This document shows positions 15,786 to 25,247 of a stretch of DNA of 64,000 bases, in pieces. Position 1 is the first letter of the stretch; every line of letters starts with the position of its first letter. The DNA is from Streptosporangium album. GTDB taxonomy: Bacteria > Actinomycetota > Actinomycetes > Streptosporangiales > Streptosporangiaceae. Under the pieces are notes generated by a model that was not told where the DNA came from, made no database searches, and saw only the letters and a list, made by a program, of their open reading frames with translations. The position numbers and the translations under genes were made by a program. The stretch lies in NCBI RefSeq assembly GCF_014203795.1, contig NZ_JACHJU010000001.1, positions 2,294,001 through 2,358,000 on the forward strand, written 5' to 3'.

Positions 15786-17189
15786 GTGCTCACAGACGTC
15801 CGTCCCGCGGCCCTCCCCCGGACCGGCCGCGTCCTCACCGGTCACCGCCTCTTCGCCGTGGTCCTGGCGCTGGCCGCGGCCCTCCGGGTGGTCACGATGC
15901 TCGGCTACCGCCCCGCCCAGGTGTACTGGTACGACTCCTTCACCTACCTGGACACCGCCGTCCATCTCAAGCCGTCGGCCGCCTTCCACCCGATCGGCTA
16001 CCCGCTGCTGCTGAGAGCCCTGTGGCCGTTCCACAGCGTGGAGGTGATCGCGGGTGTCCAGCACGCCATGGGGCTGGGCATCGGGCTGATGGTCTACGCC
16101 CTGCTGCGCCGTAAGTCGCTGCCCGGCTGGGGGGCGAGCCTGGCCGCGGCGCCCGTCCTGTTCGACGCCTCGTTCCTCCGGCTCGAACACAGCGTCCTGT
16201 CGGACACGCAGTTCAACCTCTTGATCGTCGCCGGGCTCACCGTCCTGATGTGGTCGCCGGAGCTGTCGACGCGGGCCGCCGCAGGGGCGGGCCTGCTGTT
16301 CGCGATGGCCGCGCTGACCCGGACGATCGCACTGCCGCTGCTCATCCTGGTGCTGGTCCTGCTGGCCGTCCGGCGGATCGGCTGGCGGCCCCTGGCGGCC
16401 ATGACGCTGGCCGGGACGCTGCCGCTCGTGGCCTACGCGGGCTGGTACGGCCAGCACCACGGCAGGTTCGCCCTCAGCGGCGCCGACGGGGTCGCGCTCT
16501 GGGCGCGCACCATGACCTTCGCCGACTGCGCGGTGATCAGGCCGACGCCGGAGCAGGCGAAGCTCTGCCCCAACGGGACGGTGGTGGACGCGGCCTCCGA
16601 ATACGTCTGGGCCCCGGAAGCCTCACTCAACAGGCTCCCGGGGGACCGGTTCTCCCACAACGAGCTCGCCCGCTCGTTCGCGATCAGCGCCATCATGGCC
16701 CAGCCGTTCGACTATCTCCGCGAGGTGGCGAAGGACACCGCGCTGACCTTCGCCTGGACCCCGGTCGCCCACCCCAAACGGGTCACCCCGGCCTTCGGCT
16801 TCGCGCACGGGAGCTGGCCGCTGCCCGAGTTCCCGCTGATCGACACGGTGAAGCGGGAGTACGACCCGGGCATCCGGGGCCTGTACTCGGTCCGGCCGTA
16901 CGCGGATTTCCTGGTCGCCTACCAGTACCCCGCGTACCTGCGCGGCCCGCTGATCGGCGTGCTCCTGCTGCTGGGCGCGGCGGGCGCGGTGCTGCGACGG
17001 CGTGCCGTGCTACTGCCCTGGGGCGTGGCGGCAGGGCTGCTGGTGGGTCCGGTGGCGGTGCTGGACTTCGACCACCGCTACGTCCTGCCGGTCATCCCCG
17101 TCGCCTGCCTGGCCGCCGCGCTCGCCGTGCGGGAGCTGACGGGGCTTGTCCGAGACGGAAGATCGGCTGGCCGGGTCAGGAACACGTAG
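15786..17189 (+). CDS. polytopic membrane glycosyltransferase (GT-C type)
   Basis: The protein of about 467 residues has eight to ten hydrophobic helices and an early extracytoplasmic loop with YWYDSFTYLDTAVHLKPS. Acidic residues in the first loop are the usual catalytic feature of GT-C/ArnT-PMT-like transferases that use lipid-linked sugars. HPIGYPLLLRALWP follows, as in that superfamily. A larger soluble loop (TFADCAVIRPTPEQ to EYDPGIRGLY) lies in the second half. The acceptor is unknown. The start is uncertain; I chose the GTG at 15786 because the frame upstream looks non-coding, although the ribosome site is weak. Bases 17190-17340 hold nothing clear. Confidence 0.65.
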   Translation: MLTDVRPAALPRTGRVLTGHRLFAVVLALAAALRVVTMLGYRPAQVYWYDSFTYLDTAVHLKPSAAFHPIGYPLLLRALWPFHSVEVIAGVQHAMGLGIGLMVYALLRRKSLPGWGASLAAAPVLFDASFLRLEHSVLSDTQFNLLIVAGLTVLMWSPELSTRAAAGAGLLFAMAALTRTIALPLLILVLVLLAVRRIGWRPLAAMTLAGTLPLVAYAGWYGQHHGRFALSGADGVALWARTMTFADCAVIRPTPEQAKLCPNGTVVDAASEYVWAPEASLNRLPGDRFSHNELARSFAISAIMAQPFDYLREVAKDTALTFAWTPVAHPKRVTPAFGFAHGSWPLPEFPLIDTVKREYDPGIRGLYSVRPYADFLVAYQYPAYLRGPLIGVLLLLGAAGAVLRRRAVLLPWGVAAGLLVGPVAVLDFDHRYVLPVIPVACLAAALAVRELTGLVRDGRSAGRVRNT

Positions 17190-17340
17190 CCATACCCGTG
17201 TTCACCGGAATGCCATCGGCTGTCGGTCTCACGGTTACCGAAGGGGACATCCGCAAGGCGAGAGTGATGATCATCGGGTTCGCCGCGGTCTCCGGAAGGT
17301 CAGGCTCTCATCACATGCGTCACGAACGCCCGTCCCGCTG

Positions 17341-18351
17341 ATGGGGCTGGAGCCACCGGCCGGGCTCGTCCCTGTTCTGGAACTGACCGGCTTGTCGTGG
17401 CCACAGGACGAGACCGTCATTTACGCGGCAGGTCAGCGGTGGTTGAGGTTCGCGGACATGGCGGAGCGTCTCGGACGCGATGGCGACGACCTGGCCGTCC
17501 GGTTCACCAGCCGTAACACCGGTGAGGGCGTTGACGCCTTCCACGCCGACTGGACCGGCGAGGAGAGCGTGTCCTCCCATGTCGGAGACCTCGCCGAAGC
17601 GGCCCGGCTCGTCGGTGTCGCGCTACTGGCCGCTGCGGTCGTCGTCCTCGCGTACAAGCTCGGCATCATCGCGGCGCTCATCGGACTGCTCGTACGGCTG
17701 GTGACGGCGAGCATTCTCCCCGGAGGCGCGGTGGCGGCGGTCGTGGCCGAGCGGGCCGTTCTCAACCGGCTGCGCAACAAGATCGTCGAACTGCTCCAGC
17801 GGGTGGTGGGGCGTCCCTTCGCGAGGGCGGCCGAACGCCTTGGCCGGCCCCTGATCCGCACTCCCCGGCGCTGGCCGGCGCATCTCCTCCGGGACCGCAC
17901 GCAGGCGGCCGCCGACCGTTCCTTCGATCCCGATGACATCGTGCCGCGTGACGTGGTGTGGCGCACCGAGCGCAGGATCCTGGGGCGGTACGACTCCCGC
18001 GGACCGGACCGGATATTCGAGGAGGGATTCCAACCACAGGGGGATGAGCTGGATCTGCACGAGTTCATCCACGGCCATCCCGGAGGGTTCGTGTCCACCT
18101 CCCGCGATATCAATCTGATCGTGCGGGCGCGTCACAACGGCTTCTACCGATACCTCGTCGACGTCCCGGGCGGGATCGACGTGCGCCGTTCGGCGCGGGT
18201 GAACACATACCTGCGCCCCATTCGGACGGAGCGGGAGGTGGCTGTCCCCGGCGGCATCGATCGGCGGTACATCGTGGGTGCCCAGCGATATCGCGGGGGA
18301 GGCATGTTCGACCCGTTCATCCCCAATCCGCATTACTCCCCTGAAGGATGA
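17341..18351 (+). CDS. WXG-type secreted ADP-ribosyltransferase toxin
   Basis: The 336-residue protein has an N-terminal domain (MGLEPPAGLVPVLELTGLSW and on) like those leading CpnT-style polymorphic toxins exported by type VII systems. Hydrophobic helices follow (LVGVALLAAAVVVLAYKLGI, IAALIGLLVRLV). The C-terminal domain has pierisin/scabin-like ADP-ribosyltransferase motifs: VVWRTERR/RYDSRGPDRIFEEGF with the catalytic Arg, FVSTSRD for the STS motif, YRYLVDVPGGIDV, and TEREVAVPGGI supplying the ExE glutamate. All three catalytic elements are intact. The target (protein arginine, guanine base or a nucleotide) cannot be told. No clear ribosome site precedes the ATG. A tiny gene follows, and a WXG100-like gene faces it. 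Confidence 0.75.
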   Translation: MGLEPPAGLVPVLELTGLSWPQDETVIYAAGQRWLRFADMAERLGRDGDDLAVRFTSRNTGEGVDAFHADWTGEESVSSHVGDLAEAARLVGVALLAAAVVVLAYKLGIIAALIGLLVRLVTASILPGGAVAAVVAERAVLNRLRNKIVELLQRVVGRPFARAAERLGRPLIRTPRRWPAHLLRDRTQAAADRSFDPDDIVPRDVVWRTERRILGRYDSRGPDRIFEEGFQPQGDELDLHEFIHGHPGGFVSTSRDINLIVRARHNGFYRYLVDVPGGIDVRRSARVNTYLRPIRTEREVAVPGGIDRRYIVGAQRYRGGGMFDPFIPNPHYSPEG

Positions 18352-18356
18352 CATCC

Positions 18357-18482
18357 TTGGCAGAGCCACCACAGGTGACCGACGACCTGCGCAAGGAGGC
18401 CCGCGTCCACCCGGCGGTCAACCCCTCCGGGAGGATCGGCGTTCACCTGCCCCGCGCCGACTTCGGCCGGCCGCGGACCTGA
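18357..18482 (+). CDS. possible 41-residue protein after the toxin gene
   Basis: A TTG start lies five bases after the toxin stop, with AAGGA at the right distance upstream inside the toxin's last codons. The product begins LAEPPQVTDDLRKEARVHP and ends RADFGRPRT. Its position is that of an immunity gene, but 41 residues is very short and no family is recognised. It may be a truncated remnant. No other immunity candidate is visible nearby. Confidence 0.35.
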   Translation: MAEPPQVTDDLRKEARVHPAVNPSGRIGVHLPRADFGRPRT

Positions 18483-18488
18483 TCCACG

Positions 18489-18821
18489 TCACACGTCCCG
18501 CACGTCCGGATGGGTGATCTTCTCGATCGCCTCCTCGCTCACCCGCTCGCCGCCCCGGTGGTTTACAGACATCGTCCAGAGTCTCTCCGACACCGTGCCG
18601 TACTGGTCGGCGATGCCTTGCCCCTTGTCCACGAGCATCTGGACAAGCCTGCGATGAAACTCCCCGAGCTCCCCGGTCAGCTCGCCGTCACCCAGGGGGT
18701 CGCCGTCTTCGGCGAGGCCCATACGGAACGTCTCCACATCGCGCACCAGTTCGCCCGACAGCCGAGCCAGAGCCGATGCCGTCTCGCTCAGCTCGCTGTG
18801 CGAGATGTTCACCTCGCGCAC
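18489..18821 (-). CDS. WXG100-like small helical protein
   Basis: The 110-residue protein consists of two long amphipathic helices: SHSELSETASALARLSGELV onward, and ELGEFHRRLVQMLVDKGQGI onward. A turn with GDPLGDGELTG links them. The LxxxLxxFxxxxxxxxxxL spacing matches ESX/WXG100 partners that accompany CpnT-like toxins, although the WXG itself is not conserved. I chose the GTG at 18821 because GAGGAGG precedes it; a GTG at 18884 would add 21 residues. It converges on the toxin gene and lies 79 bases downstream of the conservon-type kinase on the same strand. It may therefore be the toxin's secretion partner or part of the kinase operon. Confidence 0.6.
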   Translation of the reverse strand: MREVNISHSELSETASALARLSGELVRDVETFRMGLAEDGDPLGDGELTGELGEFHRRLVQMLVDKGQGIADQYGTVSERLWTMSVNHRGGERVSEEAIEKITHPDVRDV

Positions 18822-18900
18822 AACCGCCTCCTCGAATGGATGCTTCCCCACGCCATCTTCCAGAAGCCGTGTCCCGATGGCCACCTCACCGCCGCTCTGG

Positions 18901-20820
18901 CTATTCGAGAGCTCGCACGGCCGGCATCTGCCGCTGCTCGGGCTCGGTTTCGGCGAGCACGGCCTGCGGGATGAGCACGACCGCGGTGGTCCCGCCGAAG
19001 GGCGAGCGGCTCAGCGTGACCTTGATGCCGTGGCGGGCGGCGAGCTGGCTCACCACGAACAGGCCGAGCTGCTCGCTGTCGGCCACGTCGAACTCGGGCG
19101 GGGTGGCCAGGCGTCCGTTGATCGCCTCGCGTTCGATCTCCTTCATGCCGAGGCCCCGGTCCTCGATCTCGATCACGAAGCCCCGCCCGACGATCTCCCC
19201 GCGGACTCTCACCTGGGCGGTCGGCGGCGAGAAGGAGGTCGCGTTCTCCAGCAGCTCGGCCAGCAGGTGGGTGACGTCGGCGGTGGCGGAACCGGTCAGC
19301 CGGGCGTCCGGCAGGGGCGGGACGGTGACCCGCTGGTAGTCCTCGACCTCGGCCACGGCCGCGCGGACCACGTCCATGAGGGGGACGGGGTTGCGCCAGG
19401 TGCGACCGGCGGTGGCGCCGGAGAGGATGACCAGGCCCTCCGACTGCCGCCGCATGCGGGTGGTGAGGTGGTCGAGCCGGTAGAGGTCCTCCAGCGCGCA
19501 CGGATCGTTGGTCTTGCGCTGCATGGAGTCGAGCTGGGCGAGCTGGCGGTGGACCAGTGACTGGTTGCGCCGTGCCAGGTTGCGGAAGACCCGGTTGAAT
19601 CCCTGGCGGAGCCGGGCCTCTCCCACGGCGGCCTGGACGGCCGTGCGCTGCACGGTGGAGAACGCCCGGCCGACGTCGGTGATCTCCATGGTGGTGCCGG
19701 TCGTGGGGATCGGCGGCGCCTCGGTCTCCACGTCCACGGACTCGCCCTTGCGGAGCCGCTCGACGACCTGCGGCAGCCGCACCTCGGCCAGGTCCAGGGC
19801 CGCCAAACGCAGGCTGCCCAGCTCTTCGGCGAGTCCCCGGCCGAGCCGCGCGGACAGGACGACCGCGCCCAGAATGGCGGCGAGACCGAGGCCGCCGGCG
19901 AGGACGATCTTCGTGATGATGCCGCCCGCGGCGTCGTCGGCTCGGCTGTTCAGCAGCTCGGCGCGGCTGGCCAGGAAGCGGTCCATGGTCAGGTCGAAGG
20001 AGCCGGCGAGGGCTCGCCAGGCGTCCCGGTCCCGGGGCAGCTGCGACCTGTCGACCATGTCGAGCTCCAGGGTGACCAGTCCCCGGTAGGCGAGAGAGTC
20101 GGTGAGCGAGTTCAGAGGTCCGCGCAGCTCTTCGTCCAGCGTGGCGGCGCCCTCGGTGAGCAGCATCCGCCGGTTCGGCGCGAGCACCTCCATCGCCTCG
20201 TACTCGTCGTGGGTCAGCCGGCCCGCGATGGTGGCGCCGGAGACCAGCGCGTCCTCCCTGGACAGCAGGTCGTGCGCGTGGGTGATCCGCTGGAGCCCGA
20301 CGGCCTGCTGGTAGAGCCGGATGTCCGAGACGGTGACGACCTGGTCCTGGAGCCGGTAGGCCGCGTCGGTGATCCTGCTGAACGCCTGGACGGTCTGCAG
20401 CCGGTTGGCCGTGCGCCCGTCGACGTTCCTGCGGATGGAGCGCACCTCGTCGGTCTCCGCGAGGACCCGCTTGACCGCCGCGGCCAGTCCCGGGTCGGTG
20501 ACCGTGGTCGCCTCCAGCGAGGTGGCCTGGGTGCGGAAGTCGGTGATCGCCTTGTTGGTCCGGCTCCGCGCCTCGGTCAGGTCATCGGGCTGGGAGACGT
20601 CCTTGCTCAGCGCGACGGCCGAGAGCTTGCGCTCGTTCTGCACCTCGGCGACCAGGGCGGCGGCGGGCGCCGACACCCGCTCGTACAGCGTGGTGGCTGA
20701 GCGCAGCTCGAAGAAGTCCCCGACGACATACCCCGTGACGAACGTCCAGAGCGCGATGAGCGCCACGATGGGGAGGCTGAGCAGCGCGTACAGCTTGAAG
20801 CGAATGGTCCGGGATCCCAT
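18901..20820 (-). CDS. nitrate/nitrite-sensor-domain histidine kinase, conservon (CvnA) type
   Basis: The 639-residue protein has a first membrane helix (LYALLSLPIVALIALWTFV) and an extracytoplasmic NIT-type all-helical domain (about residues 50-300, ERKLSAVALSKD, RLYQQAVGLQRI). A second helix (IVLAGGLGLAAILGAVVLS), HAMP, a phospho-acceptor region YRLDHLTTRMRR and an ATPase domain follow (LLENATSFSPP, IEDRGLGM, GLFVVSQLAARHGI). This is the CvnA kinase type of streptomycete conservons. Those are normally followed by a roadblock protein, a DUF742 protein and a small GTPase. None of those is here; the next gene is WXG100-like. The usual long proline-rich C-terminal tail is absent. Confidence 0.85.
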   Translation of the reverse strand: MGSRTIRFKLYALLSLPIVALIALWTFVTGYVVGDFFELRSATTLYERVSAPAAALVAEVQNERKLSAVALSKDVSQPDDLTEARSRTNKAITDFRTQATSLEATTVTDPGLAAAVKRVLAETDEVRSIRRNVDGRTANRLQTVQAFSRITDAAYRLQDQVVTVSDIRLYQQAVGLQRITHAHDLLSREDALVSGATIAGRLTHDEYEAMEVLAPNRRMLLTEGAATLDEELRGPLNSLTDSLAYRGLVTLELDMVDRSQLPRDRDAWRALAGSFDLTMDRFLASRAELLNSRADDAAGGIITKIVLAGGLGLAAILGAVVLSARLGRGLAEELGSLRLAALDLAEVRLPQVVERLRKGESVDVETEAPPIPTTGTTMEITDVGRAFSTVQRTAVQAAVGEARLRQGFNRVFRNLARRNQSLVHRQLAQLDSMQRKTNDPCALEDLYRLDHLTTRMRRQSEGLVILSGATAGRTWRNPVPLMDVVRAAVAEVEDYQRVTVPPLPDARLTGSATADVTHLLAELLENATSFSPPTAQVRVRGEIVGRGFVIEIEDRGLGMKEIEREAINGRLATPPEFDVADSEQLGLFVVSQLAARHGIKVTLSRSPFGGTTAVVLIPQAVLAETEPEQRQMPAVRALE

Positions 20821-20880
20821 GACACCATGCCTGCGATATCGATGTCCGCAATATAGACAAATAGCGGGAAAGATCGGAGA

Positions 20881-22179
20881 TTAACATCCAACGACGGCCG
20901 CTGTCCGGTGATCCCAGATCATCTTTCCTCCGACGGCCGTCGCGACGCAGCGTCCCGGCCCTTCCTCGACGAGGATCCGGTACGGCTCCGTCCCCGCGGA
21001 GACGTCGAAGACCGCGAAGTCCGCCGGTCCGCCGGGGGTGAGCCCCTCGGGGATGCCCAGGGCGCGGGCCCCGCCCAGCGTGGCGGCCTCGACCAGCCGC
21101 CGGTCCAGGTCGGCGGCCCGGTAGCCCTGCCGTACCGCGAGGTCGCGGAGGACGGCGACGTCGGCCAGCACGTCCAGCGACGGCGAGGAGGAGAGCGAGT
21201 CCGTGCCGACCGCGATGGGATTGCCCTCGGTGAGCAGCGCCGCCACGTCCGGGTCCCCCGCGCCGACCGTCTGGTTGGAACGGGGGCAGAGCGCGACGGC
21301 GGTGCCGCGCGCGCGGAGCAGGGCCCGGTCGGCGGCGTCCAGGTGGGTGCCGTGCGCGATGTGACAGTCCGGCCCGAGCATGCCGAGCCCGTCCAGGAGG
21401 GCGGTGGGGCCGAGGCCCGTGCCCCCCTCGCGCAGGATGGCGAAGTCGAACCCCAGCTCCCTGACCATCCGGGCCAGCGGCCCGGTGCCCGAGACCGTGT
21501 ACTCCCGCTCGTGCGCGCCCTCGGCCAGGTGGATGTGGAGGCGCAGCCGCCGGGAACGGGCCAGGGCGGCCGTGTCGCGCAGCACCCCGGTGTCGAGCGT
21601 GTAGGGCGCGTGCGGGGAGACGCCCACCGGCGGCCCCACCGCGTCGAGCAGGGCGCCGAACCGCTCCCGCCCCGACACGGCCCAGCTCGCGTCGGTGTCG
21701 CCGAGAGCCTCCAGGTACGGCAGGCCGCCCAGGCCCGCGTCCCGCAGCGCGCCGGCCGCCACCAGGTCGGTGACGACGTCGGCGGCCGAGGTGGTCCCCG
21801 ACCGCAGAGCCTGCGACGCGCCGTCGCGGGCGCTGGCCGCCCAGTCGATCGGGGCGCCGAAGTAGACCGCGTCGAAGGCGGTGGACCACTCCTCGAAGGA
21901 GGCGTAGCGGCGCTGCCCGACCTCGGCCATGTGCGTGTACTGCAGGTGGGTGTGGGCGTTGACCAGCCCGGCGACGATCATGCCGTCCCAGCGGGTCTCC
22001 TCCCCGTCCGGCCACGCGGCCAGGATCTCGGCACGCGGGCCGAGGGCGGCGACGCGGCCGTGCCGTACGGCCAGGGCTCCGTCGTGGAGCGGGGGCCCGC
22101 TGACCGGCAGGACCAGCGGCGCTGAGTGGATCACAGTGCCCGTCCACCGGGGGCTCCGCGGCGAGGTCACGGCGTCCAC
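20881..22179 (-). CDS. amidohydrolase, adenosine/SAH/aminofutalosine deaminase-like
   Basis: The 432-residue protein has every metal and catalytic signature of the ATZ/TRZ/SsnA amidohydrolases: NAHTHLQYT, the histidine and glutamate in HIHLAEGAHE, HGTHL, and the late aspartate in GTDSLSSSPSLD. Members deaminate adenosine-like compounds (SAH, MTA, aminofutalosine), guanine-like bases or triazines. Its start overlaps the transporter T-subunit gene by 13 bases, and it is the last gene of the ECF-transporter/SAHH-like operon. A deaminase of an imported adenine nucleoside is therefore the best guess. Menaquinone-pathway aminofutalosine deaminase is an alternative, but no mqn genes are nearby. Confidence 0.75.
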   Translation of the reverse strand: MDAVTSPRSPRWTGTVIHSAPLVLPVSGPPLHDGALAVRHGRVAALGPRAEILAAWPDGEETRWDGMIVAGLVNAHTHLQYTHMAEVGQRRYASFEEWSTAFDAVYFGAPIDWAASARDGASQALRSGTTSAADVVTDLVAAGALRDAGLGGLPYLEALGDTDASWAVSGRERFGALLDAVGPPVGVSPHAPYTLDTGVLRDTAALARSRRLRLHIHLAEGAHEREYTVSGTGPLARMVRELGFDFAILREGGTGLGPTALLDGLGMLGPDCHIAHGTHLDAADRALLRARGTAVALCPRSNQTVGAGDPDVAALLTEGNPIAVGTDSLSSSPSLDVLADVAVLRDLAVRQGYRAADLDRRLVEAATLGGARALGIPEGLTPGGPADFAVFDVSAGTEPYRILVEEGPGRCVATAVGGKMIWDHRTAAVVGC

Positions 22180-22985
22180 ACCTCGCCGAACGGCCCGAAG
22201 AACTTGGCGGCGGTCATCGCCACGGTGAGCGCCAGGAACGCGCCCAGGACCAGGTAGTCGGTACGGTCGAAGCCGAGCTCGCGCATCCAGGTGCGGTGCT
22301 TGGCGCCGAAGCCGCGCAGGTCCATGGCGTTGGCGGTGTCCTCGGCGTCGATCAGCGCGTTCACCGTCACGGGGACGACGACGGGCTTCAGCGAGGCGAG
22401 CTTCCGCAGCGGGTTGCGGCTGCGGCTGTGCTCGTAGCCGCGGACCCGCTGGGCGTCGATGGTCTCGCGCATCGAGACGACCGTGGACGGCAGGAACCGG
22501 AACGTCAGGTCCACGCCGTAGGCGAGCCGCTGTGACAGGCGGAGCCGGGCGAGGGCGGTGCCGAGGTCGGCGGGGGCGATGTCGAAGGCCACCGGGAAGC
22601 TGACCATGGCCAGGGAGGCGTAGCGGACCAGCATGGTGATCGCGTACGACAGGGTGACCCAGGTGATCTCCGTCCCGGAGAGCGGGATGGTGAACAGCGT
22701 TTCCCCGGCCCCCTCACGGGTGTCGGTCGAGGTGATGATGCTGTTCATCACCACCAGCAGCGTGGTGAAGGTCAGCATGAAGATCCAGTTGGCCCTGACA
22801 CCGCGCCACGGGATGCCCGCGGCGCGGTAGTACACCATGGCGACCGCGGCGCACACGAGCATGCCGCGGAGGTCGGCGACGTTCACCACCGCCACGAAAT
22901 AGAGCACGGGGACCAGCAGGAGCACGCGCGGGTCACGTCGTGCGAGGAAGGAACCCGCGCCCAGATAGCGTGGCGTGACATCCAT
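22167..22985 (-). CDS. ECF transporter T component (EcfT)
   Basis: The 272-residue protein has about six membrane helices and two cytoplasmic coupling motifs, QRVRGYEH and DLRGFGAK. These correspond to the two Ala-Arg-Gly-type motifs by which EcfT contacts the ATPases. It is the energy-coupling membrane scaffold linking the S component to the ATPase. It starts seven bases after the S-component stop and overlaps the deaminase start, all in one operon. Confidence 0.85.
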   Translation of the reverse strand: MDVTPRYLGAGSFLARRDPRVLLLVPVLYFVAVVNVADLRGMLVCAAVAMVYYRAAGIPWRGVRANWIFMLTFTTLLVVMNSIITSTDTREGAGETLFTIPLSGTEITWVTLSYAITMLVRYASLAMVSFPVAFDIAPADLGTALARLRLSQRLAYGVDLTFRFLPSTVVSMRETIDAQRVRGYEHSRSRNPLRKLASLKPVVVPVTVNALIDAEDTANAMDLRGFGAKHRTWMRELGFDRTDYLVLGAFLALTVAMTAAKFFGPFGEVWTP

Positions 22986-22992
22986 CGGCCTG

Positions 22993-23559
22993 TTACAGAC
23001 CCGCCCGCTTGGCGAGCGGCTCCCAGGCGGCGTCCAGCGCCGGCACGAGGATGACGACCGCGATGCCGTTGGCCAGCAGCGCCGGCAGGTAGTTCACGTA
23101 GAAGAACGTCGAGAAGTCGACGCCCTGCTGGACCCACATGTCGGTGATCACGAACAGCAGGCCGGCCGCGGTGGCGGCGAGCGCCCCGATGGCCGTGACC
23201 ACGAGCCGGACGGCCTCACCGGCGATCGGCGGGATCGCGGTGAAGATCAGCGCGGCGAGCGCGCCGATCAGGCCGTTGGCCACGCTCCAGTTCCAGTAGA
23301 GCAGGCCGTAGCCACTGATGAGGTCGATGATGACGTTCCCGACCAGACCGACGAAGAAGCCGGTGATGACGCCGAACCGCTTGCCGAAGAACGGCACCAG
23401 CGCGAACGCGGGCCGTACGGCGACGCTCTGCGTGCCGGGGATGAGGAAGCTGAACAGGCCCAGCACGGCGTAGAGCGCCGCGCCGACGGCGCCGAACACG
23501 ACCGTCCTGGAGCTGATCGCCCATGGGGAATGGCGTGGGGAGAATGCCTCGGTACTCAC
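22993..23559 (-). CDS. ECF transporter S component (substrate binding)
   Basis: The 188-residue protein has six hydrophobic helices, beginning TVVFGAVGAALYAVLGLFSF. It has the typical S-component segment VRPAFALVPFFGKRFGVITG followed by GLVGNVIIDLISGYG. Proteins of this group bind the transported micronutrient within the membrane. The sequence alone does not name the substrate. The neighbouring SAHH-like and deaminase genes suggest a nucleoside or thio-nucleoside. It starts four bases within the end of the ATPase gene, so its dosage should be tightly coupled. Confidence 0.8.
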   Translation of the reverse strand: MSTEAFSPRHSPWAISSRTVVFGAVGAALYAVLGLFSFLIPGTQSVAVRPAFALVPFFGKRFGVITGFFVGLVGNVIIDLISGYGLLYWNWSVANGLIGALAALIFTAIPPIAGEAVRLVVTAIGALAATAAGLLFVITDMWVQQGVDFSTFFYVNYLPALLANGIAVVILVPALDAAWEPLAKRAGL

Positions 23560-25247
23560 GAAGGGATGGTTCCTTCCCGGTGGGGGGTGAGGCGCGCGAG
23601 GTCGAACGGATGGGGGATGATCCCCCGCGCGTCCTGGACATGGTCACGGATGGCCCGGACCAAGCTGGTCTGCCGGAGCCCGGCGCGGGACCAGATGTCC
23701 GCGTCGCGAGCCAGTTCGGCGGGTGAGGCGTCGGCGACGACGCGGCCCCCGTCGACGACGACGATCCGATCGGCCGAGGTCAGCGCCAGATCGACGTCGT
23801 GGGTGATGAAGTAGACGCTCTCGGTGGCGTCGAGGACCTGGGTCATGAACCGCGTGGTGGTGCGCAGGTCCTGGCCCGCGGTGGGCTCGTCGAGGATGAG
23901 TGTGCGGGGCCGCATGGCCAGGGCCAGGGCGACGGTGAGGCGGCGCTGCTGGCCGAAGGAGAGCGTGCGCGGCGAGCGGTTCATGACGTCGGTCTCACCG
24001 TCGAGGAGCATCGCGCGCAGCGCCTCCTCCGAGACCCGCCGGATCTCCTCGTCCGGCCAGCCGAGGTTGCGCGGGCCGAAGGCCAGCTCGTCGCCGACCG
24101 TCGCGCAGAACAGCGCCTGGCCGGGGTTCTGGAAGACATAGCCGAAGGTGGTCGCCAGATCCGGGGTCGAGCGCTCGGCGATCGGCGCACCGTCCACGTG
24201 GACCGTGCCGCGCAGCGGTTCGAGGAGCCGTACGGCGGCGCGCAGCAGGGTGGACTTCCCCGCGCCGTTGCGCCCGAGGATCGCGACCCGTTCGTGGGTC
24301 CCGAGCACCAGGTCCACGCCGTCCAGCACGGCCCGGCTGCCGTATCCCAGCGCGACACCCCGGTAGTCCAGCCGGGGGGCGGCGCCCGCCGGCCCGTGAG
24401 ACGTGCCGGCCGGGTCGTGACGCGTGCCGCCCGGCGCGGCGAGCGGCCCGGAGGTCCGGTCGCGGCGTGGACCCCCCGGTGCGGCGGGCAGCTCGGCGGC
24501 CCGCTCCACCAGCGTCTCGAACGGGAGTTTCACGTGCGCCACCGGCGCGGATGCCAGGAACCCGGTCACGTTCCCCGCGTAGTGGCTCTGCCCGTCCTCC
24601 AGGTAGAGGACCTGGGTGGGCTCGAACTCCAGGATCTCCTCGACCCGGTGCTCGACGACCACGGCGGCCCCGCCCTCGTCGACGAACCGGCGCAGTGCGC
24701 GCATCAGCCGCAGGCTCGCCTCCAGGTCGAGGTTCGCCAGCGGCTCGTCCACCAGGACGACCTGGGGCCGCATCACCAGCACCCCGGCGAACGCGACCAT
24801 CTGCAGTTCGCCGCCGCTCAGCTCGGCGGTGGCCCTGCCCATGAGGTGCCGGATGCCCACCCGGTCGGTCACCTCGGCGATCCGGTGGCGGATCTCGGAC
24901 CGGGACAGGCCGAGGTTCTCCGGGCCGAAGGCCAGCTCGGTGTCGACGGTGGTGCCGACGATCTGCTTGTGGGGGTCCTGGAGGAGGGTGCCGACGGTGG
25001 TGGACAGCTGCCTGATGCTCTGCTCGGCCACCGCCCGCCCGCCGACCGCGACCTCGCCGGTCACCTCGGCCCGGTAGGCGTGCGGGATGAGACCGTTGAG
25101 CAGCCGGAGCAGGGTGCTCTTGCCACCGCCGGAAGGTCCGCTGACCAGGGCGAGGTCTCCGGGGCCCACGGCCAGGTCGACCCCGGAGAGCACCTGCCGC
25201 CCGGTGCTCTGGTAGCGGACCGAGGCGGATCTCAGCTCGATGATCAC
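23556..25247 (-). CDS. ECF transporter ATPase, fused A1-A2 (EcfAA')
   Basis: The 563-residue protein holds two complete ABC domains. The first has Walker [10 protein letters not shown], signature LSGGELQ and Walker [13 protein letters not shown]. The second has [18 protein letters not shown] and [13 protein letters not shown]. They are joined by a low-complexity linker (about residues 255-295) with repeated APGG and GPAG words. It powers the EcfT/S module encoded immediately downstream. Fusion of the two ATPases is common in actinobacteria. Its start overlaps the preceding gene's stop by four bases. Confidence 0.9.
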   Translation of the reverse strand: MIIELRSASVRYQSTGRQVLSGVDLAVGPGDLALVSGPSGGGKSTLLRLLNGLIPHAYRAEVTGEVAVGGRAVAEQSIRQLSTTVGTLLQDPHKQIVGTTVDTELAFGPENLGLSRSEIRHRIAEVTDRVGIRHLMGRATAELSGGELQMVAFAGVLVMRPQVVLVDEPLANLDLEASLRLMRALRRFVDEGGAAVVVEHRVEEILEFEPTQVLYLEDGQSHYAGNVTGFLASAPVAHVKLPFETLVERAAELPAAPGGPRRDRTSGPLAAPGGTRHDPAGTSHGPAGAAPRLDYRGVALGYGSRAVLDGVDLVLGTHERVAILGRNGAGKSTLLRAAVRLLEPLRGTVHVDGAPIAERSTPDLATTFGYVFQNPGQALFCATVGDELAFGPRNLGWPDEEIRRVSEEALRAMLLDGETDVMNRSPRTLSFGQQRRLTVALALAMRPRTLILDEPTAGQDLRTTTRFMTQVLDATESVYFITHDVDLALTSADRIVVVDGGRVVADASPAELARDADIWSRAGLRQTSLVRAIRDHVQDARGIIPHPFDLARLTPHREGTIPS

